Shown here: one piece after another, positions 59,131 through 64,000 of the stretch
Layout: each line of letters starts with the position of its first letter
Numbering within the stretch: the stretch's first letter is position 1
Source: Delphinapterus leucas
Lineage: Eukaryota > Chordata > Mammalia > Artiodactyla > Monodontidae
Assembly (NCBI RefSeq): GCF_002288925.2
Contig: NW_022098001.1
Location: forward strand, 12,520,557 to 12,584,556
Length of the DNA stretch: 64,000 nt
Reading direction: 5' to 3'
Made by a program: the position numbers and the translations under genes
Notes under the pieces: generated by a model
Seen by the model: only the letters and a program-made list of their open reading frames with translations
Database searches by the model: none
Told to the model about the DNA's origin: nothing

Positions 59131-59939
59131 AAGGAGACCCATCCACCTGGAAAGCCTCCTCTGGGCAGTCCTGGAGCTAATGAGCTATAAATCGGTGTGC
59201 CAGTCGTGATCACAGTTGGGCAGCATTTTTCATACTAATGCTTGCCATCAAATTTCATAGGCATTTGGGAGATAATCAAATCTGAAAGTCTGTGGATAAA
59301 TCATGCTGGGTGAAATGCTCGCCTTTAGAAGAGGAGGTTCAGTCACTCATTGGGACCCCCAGAATACCATGCTTGAGCTACTCAAAGTCTCAGTATCTTT
59401 CTAGAGTGCATTCACTTGCACAGTTTTTAACAGAACTATTAGATTCCAGGACAAAGAAACTGTATAGCGCGTAATATTCAGAGCCCAAAAATGAGGAAAA
59501 AAAATCTGCTGGGAATTGCCATCCACAGAACAAGGACAGCTGGCCTTCACACCCCAGTTGTTTCCTGTCTCTAACAGGTGGAGAACACTCTCCCTACTGT
59601 GAGAACTTCACCTCCTACTCCAGCTTCTATTTCCCATACTCAGAAGCAACCTCCATCCTCCTATCTGGGAGGAAGAAATCTGAGCTATAACAGCTAGATG
59701 GAGTGGCATCCCTGAGAGGAAATGGTTAGTCATGAAAGATTATAGCATTCTAAATGACAACTGTAACCAATTTACTTGGCTGACAAAGGAGAAGAGAATA
59801 GAGCAAAATGTTAAAATGTGGACTGGAATTTTAAAAAATTCATTCCAAGGCAATAGGTAGAGAGGAGAAAAAAATTATTTCCTTAAAAAAAAAAAAGAGT
59901 GCAGCCATTATAGAACTATAGCACATTTGGTGGCAGAGA
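59131..59939. other. unannotated sequence
   Basis: Unique DNA with an A-run near 59885-59895. Nothing recognised. Confidence 0.45.
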
Positions 59940-60080
59940 TCAGGGGGGTTTACAAATGGGGGAAATGAGACAAAAGAGGTTGAGTGATGTGCCAGAGGTC
60001 ACTGCTGGTTACTGGCAGAGAAAGCAGCTTATAAGAACCCAAGTCTTCTGGCTACCTGGCCAGCATTCTCTTGCTTCATG
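59940..60080 (-). repeat. MIR, reverse orientation
   Basis: ggaaatgagacaaaagaggt, gtgatgtgccagaggtcact and agaacccaagtcttctggct follow the MIR complement. Confidence 0.65.
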
Positions 60081-62327
60081 CAGAATAAAGAAGTAAACAT
60101 GAACGGGGTGCTATTTGGACAAGAGTAAAGAGGTAGAGAAATGGTTCCTAACCTAGAGTCCTTCTGCCCATCATTTGTTTCAGTGGTGTTTTTCACAGTG
60201 GTTGCTTAAGCCTCGTAAGGAAAGCTTTGTGCTATGTCCCATGGGTCATGGGTGATCATGACGCAGCATGACCATCTCATCCAGTCGAAGAAGAGGTACT
60301 TGGTGCATGTCACAAAGTGATGGGGGAATGAATGCTTCGGAGGCTAAGCCTACCTTCCACATCCCTGACAGCCTGGGACAGTGGCCTCTTTGCCTGATAC
60401 TCTTCATGCTGGCTTGGAGACCGTCTACCTCTCCTCCTTTGAAGACTCTTCCGCTGCCCTCAAGTCCTGGCCCCTTGCTGTGACTTGAGTTTGCCTCATC
60501 TCCCAGGTCCACACCTCTCTGGCTCACAGCAAACAGTCATGATGGCCATTCTGCCTGATTTAAGTACCTGTCAGGGTCACTTGAAGTTTGAGGCAATGGC
60601 AAATTTCAATTGCTACTTGTCCCCTCAAGTTGGCAAATAGACATCTTGCCAACAGTTTAACAGAAAATTGGCCCTAGAGTGCCATAGTCCTTCAACTAAG
60701 GCAACAAATGATGTCTAGTCTAAGACCAAGTTATCAGGAAATAAAATATATTTTAAGTTGTTTGGCGTTTAACTTCAAAATATTATAAGAACAATAGAAT
60801 CTAAAGTTAGAAGGAAGCTATACAGGTCAGCTCATTTCCCAGCCAGCTAATGCTTCGAATCTCCTCTCAAAATCCCAAAAGGCCATCCAAGCACATGCTT
60901 ACTTACCTCCAGGCTGGGGCCCTCACTACTTCTGAAGTGGTCTATTCTATCCCTGCCTGCCTTTTAGAAAGGGCTTCCTTTTATTCAATCAACATCTGTC
61001 TCTTTGGAAGCTACCACCCCTTTCGTTCCTAATTGTCCAAAAGGATATAAGATCCAAGAAGGCAAAGGGTCAGATGTAAGTCATCACATTATATCTTCCT
61101 AGTACTTGTTAGACGATAACGCTTTCCAGAAAATGTTTTTATTATTGTTTTTTAAATTTCCAGTAAAATAAATACAAGCTCTTGCACATGTAGATGCTAA
61201 AAGAAAGTAGTTTTATACGAAATAGATTAAAAGGCTTTCCTGAATGAATACTAAACACACCTGCGAATAGTTTATGGTATGGAACTTGTTTGAATTTCCA
61301 GGTTTTCTGTCTCTATTTATACCTCAAGGCACAAGACAACACAAGCGGTCTGGTAAAGACTCACAGAGTAGTTAATGCCCAGGGAGAAAAACGGCAAACA
61401 CTAAGAGGCGTCTCTTAATATTTATTAAACCAGCAATAGTGTTTTGGGTAAATCTTATTAACGCAATACACAAAGTTCTGGGCAAATGAAATTTTAATTC
61501 ATTTACATCAGATGTACCTGCAATCCACATTTTTATTAAAAAGGACAATAATGCAATAAGCAATAAGCATTCAGTTAAGAGGCTTGGAAATAGCATGTTA
61601 TTTTGAATATTATGCATTATTTTTCTATCATTTAACTGTTACAACTTTTTTTTAACATGGTATACTTTTAAAATGCTCCTGTTTCCTAGAATTCAACAAC
61701 ATATCATTTCTTCTGAAGTTCGTGGAAAAGTTTGCATTCTGGAAATCATCTCAAATCTTCTATGCAATGAGTAAGTTATTTTATATATATATATATATAT
61801 ATATTAAAGGAAACAAAACCTTCAGAATGAGAGGGAAACACAGCACAATTCATCATTTTTATAACACTCATCGCTGTTTGATGATGGCCTCTATTTATAC
61901 AATCTTTTGCAGTTAAAGGTGCAAACCATTTCATTTAGAATATTTAAAAAAAAGTTTACCAATCAGTCAAAGATAAACAAATTTATCTTCTCCTTTATCA
62001 ATATTTACCAATCATTAAAATAAGACATCAAAAGTACATTGCTGCAGTCTCCTATGTTTATTAAATTCATCAAAATATTTGTTTTTAAATGCCTTTTATC
62101 TAATGTGCCAATAATCTTCAAATATTCCATACACGACTAAGTTGACAGTAAATACTCCCCCACCCCTGGCTTTAGCACCCCCAAGTTCTCCACTTCCCTT
62201 TCTTGTCTAGGTCCAAATGCCAGTTAAAAGAGTAAGCTCACTGTATACTATGCCTGCTACTTAATTTGTCACTAAATAGATGAATACTGGAGTCTTTACC
62301 TGGATGAAGGGCAATGCCTGAACCCAC
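60081..62327. other. unannotated sequence
   Basis: Unique, mostly AT-rich DNA with a (TA)11 run at 61782-61804. No gene or repeat family recognised. Confidence 0.45.
61782..61804. repeat. (TA)11 simple repeat
   Basis: Uninterrupted TA run, likely length-variable. Confidence 0.95.
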
Positions 62328-62425
62328 ATCCAAGTTACGACCTCCACTTCCAAGTTATGACCACCTCCCTTCCAAGATATGCCCCCCCTTCCAAGATATG
62401 AACCTACTTCCAAGATATGGTCATC
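62328..62425 (+). repeat. short imperfect minisatellite, five units
   Basis: Units begin tccaagttacgacc, ttccaagttatgacc, ttccaagatatgcc, ttccaagatatgaa and ttccaagatatggt, each about 18-22 bp. Confidence 0.85.
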
Positions 62426-62740
62426 AGGAGTGTAAGCCCCAAGGCAAACTGTTGTGTGTGTCAAATATCTTACCCTCGCAAAATCAGGTAAGGTGAAGGT
62501 CAGGCTTGAAAGAGGAGAGAAAAGTTACTGTAGTAAGAGCCAGAGCACAGGTGAAGGGAAAAAAAGGTGTCCCATTTTGACAGCATTCATTCTCCTCCCT
62601 CAGGTAACAGTCACTCCATTTTTATCTGGGGAGCCAATCCTTTCCTATCACAGTCCAAGGGGATTCAGGCTCTTCCTCCACTTGTAGTTCCAGGGATGAT
62701 GCATATTACCTAGGCCAGAGGCAGTCAGGTCAAGCCAATC
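62426..62740. other. unannotated sequence
   Basis: Nothing recognised. Confidence 0.4.
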
Positions 62741-62753
62741 AAGAGTCAATGAC

Positions 62754-62958
62754 GGGGGGGCTTCCCTGGTGGCACAGTGGTTGAGGGTCCGCCGCCGATG
62801 CAGGGGACACGGGTTCGTGCCCCGGTCCGGGAAGATCCCACATGCCGCGGAGCGGCTGGGCCCATGAGCCATGGCCGCTGAGCCTGCGCGTCCGGAGCCT
62901 GTGCTCCGCGACGGGAGAGGCCACAGCAGTGAGAGGCCCGCGTACCGCAAAAAAAAAA
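62754..62958 (+). mobile_element. CHR-type tRNA SINE, short form, adjacent to another SINE
   Basis: gcttccctggtggcacagtg to cgcgtaccgc plus 11 A. Target-site duplication agtcaatgac at 62744-62753 and 62959-62968. It sits exactly at the 5' junction of the next SINE. Confidence 0.95.
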
Positions 62959-62969
62959 AGTCAATGACA

Positions 62970-63263
62970 GGACTTCCCTGGTGGCCCAGTGGTTAAGAAT
63001 CTGCCTGCCAATGCAGGGGACACGGGTTCGAGCCCTGGTCCAGGAAGATCCCACATGCCGCAGAGCAACTAAGCCCGTGTGCCACAACTACTGAGTCTGT
63101 GTTCTAGAGCCCGTGCTCGGCAACAAGAAAAGCCACTGCCATGAGAAGCCCGCGCACCGCAACAAAGAGAAGCCCCCGCTCGCTGCAACTAGAGGAAGCC
63201 CACGCACAGCAACAACGAAGACCCAACACAGCCAAATAAATAAATAAATTTATATTAAAAAAA
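62970..63263 (+). mobile_element. CHR-type tRNA SINE, long form
   Basis: gacttccctggtggcccagt to gacccaacacagccaaat plus (aaat)n tail. Its target-site duplication is aagagtcaatgac (62741-62753, now displaced by the first SINE) and aagagttactgaac (63264-63277). Shortened in the middle like the 42.8 kb copy. Confidence 0.93.
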
Positions 63264-63277
63264 AAGAGTTACTGAAC

Positions 63278-63499
63278 AGCTATTTTCAGATTCTTACTAG
63301 AATAACTGGGAAAGAGAAGCTCTTTCTACTACAACTGCTGAGAAGACAGGCTGTTTGCTAACCTGAAGTTGCCATACCCCATCTTGCCACCACAAGGGGA
63401 GTGGTTTCTCCTGGTTGTCGTCAATATCCAAAATCGTCCCTTCTTTAGTAATACGACCTCTCCAGATTCTTACTAGGCACGTGGCTGCCCACGTAGAGA
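63278..63499. other. unannotated sequence
   Basis: Nothing recognised with confidence. Confidence 0.4.
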
Positions 63500-63800
63500 C
63501 ATTTCCCAACCCGCACTGCATCTTGTGTAGCCATGGCTATACTCTGACCAATGGGATGTAAGTGGAAGTGACACTACACTTCCAGGCTGTGGCCTAAGGA
63601 GGAATGTGCATGTCCACCCTTTGACTCTTCCTCCTGGCTGGGAGACGGGAAGGATGAAGCAGCCACCTTGGAGCCACAGATAAGAGCTGCATGGGAACAT
63701 GGTAAAACCATCCCACCAGCTCTGTCTTTGGACTGTTATGTCAAAGGGAAATAAAACAGCTATTTTAAGCCACTATATTTGGGGAAATCTCTTTTTAACA
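63500..63800 (+). mobile_element. ancient LTR- or LINE-type repeat, family unresolved
   Basis: ctctgaccaatgggatgtaa, gtggaagtgacactacactt, ggagccacagataagagctg, ggactgttatgtcaaaggga, aataaaacagctattttaag and ccactatatttgggg follow a familiar ancient mammalian repeat pattern. I am not sure of the name. Confidence 0.5.
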
Positions 63801-64000
63801 ACAGCTGAGCTGTTACCTTAATTAGGAGAAGTCCTGGGAGTAAACCTAAGAAAGGAAAGTTGCACTGAAAGACATGTAAAACCCAAGACCTGATACTTAA
63901 GCCTCTCGATGCAGCCCAGGCTGAAGACAAAACTACTCCTGGACTTCTCCATTATCTTAGCCAAAAAGTTTCTTTTTATTTCTTATGCCAGTCTGAATTG
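63801..64000. other. unannotated sequence to window end
   Basis: Unique DNA. Nothing recognised. Confidence 0.4.

Noticed and set aside
1..64000. CRISPR arrays, bacterial operons, phage or ribosomal RNA genes
   Set aside because: Nothing of the kind is present; the repeats are all those of a mammalian nuclear genome.

Overview
The window is nuclear DNA from a cetacean, most likely a toothed whale. The evidence is the repeat fauna. I count 17 tRNA-derived SINEs of the CHR type, whose 5' end reads gcttccctggtggcgcagtgg or close variants. They fall into three structural classes: the long form, the internally deleted short form known in whales, and a shorter CHR-1/Bov-tA-like form. There is also a 7.5 kb L1 with the 5' UTR and 3' UTR style of cetartiodactyl LINEs. 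Subfamily names are from memory of the cetacean SINE literature and should be confirmed with a repeat library.

The region is gene-poor, like a gene desert or a very large intron. Only one plausible host protein-coding gene is visible: an intronless 233-codon ORF at 54075-54776 in a CpG-rich island. It carries two motifs of the POM121 nucleoporin family, so it is a POM121-like single-exon gene, possibly POM121L12. The only other host gene trace is a processed RPL39 pseudogene at about 1550-1961, with a lost start codon, a premature stop and compensating frameshifts.

Layout: 0-5 kb holds MIR fragments, the RPL39 pseudogene and a MER5A. 5-9.6 kb is SINE-rich, with a MER2 nested in an old L1 and an L2 piece. 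9.6-23.7 kb is mostly unique DNA with MIRs, an AC microsatellite and two striking exact ~60 bp duplications, one inverted and one direct. 23.7-26.8 kb is a SINE/L1 cluster. 26.8-42.8 kb is mostly unique, with a perfect RFX-type palindrome, a POU-octamer inverted pair, an inverted pair of an unnamed composite repeat and a 30-bp poly-G. 43.9-44.7 kb looks like a 5'-truncated L1 that carried about 570 bp of 3'-transduced sequence. 46.1-53.6 kb is the near full-length L1: ORF1 is intact, while ORF2 is broken by frameshifts, stops and a reverse-transcriptase active-site change. 53.8-55.3 kb is the POM121-like locus. 55.3-64 kb is SINEs, an old L1 3' half and unique DNA.

There is no operon-like or multi-gene system. 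The nearest thing to new biology is structural: the L1 3' transduction, the two exact 60-bp templated copies, and the duplicated modules in the L1 5' UTR.
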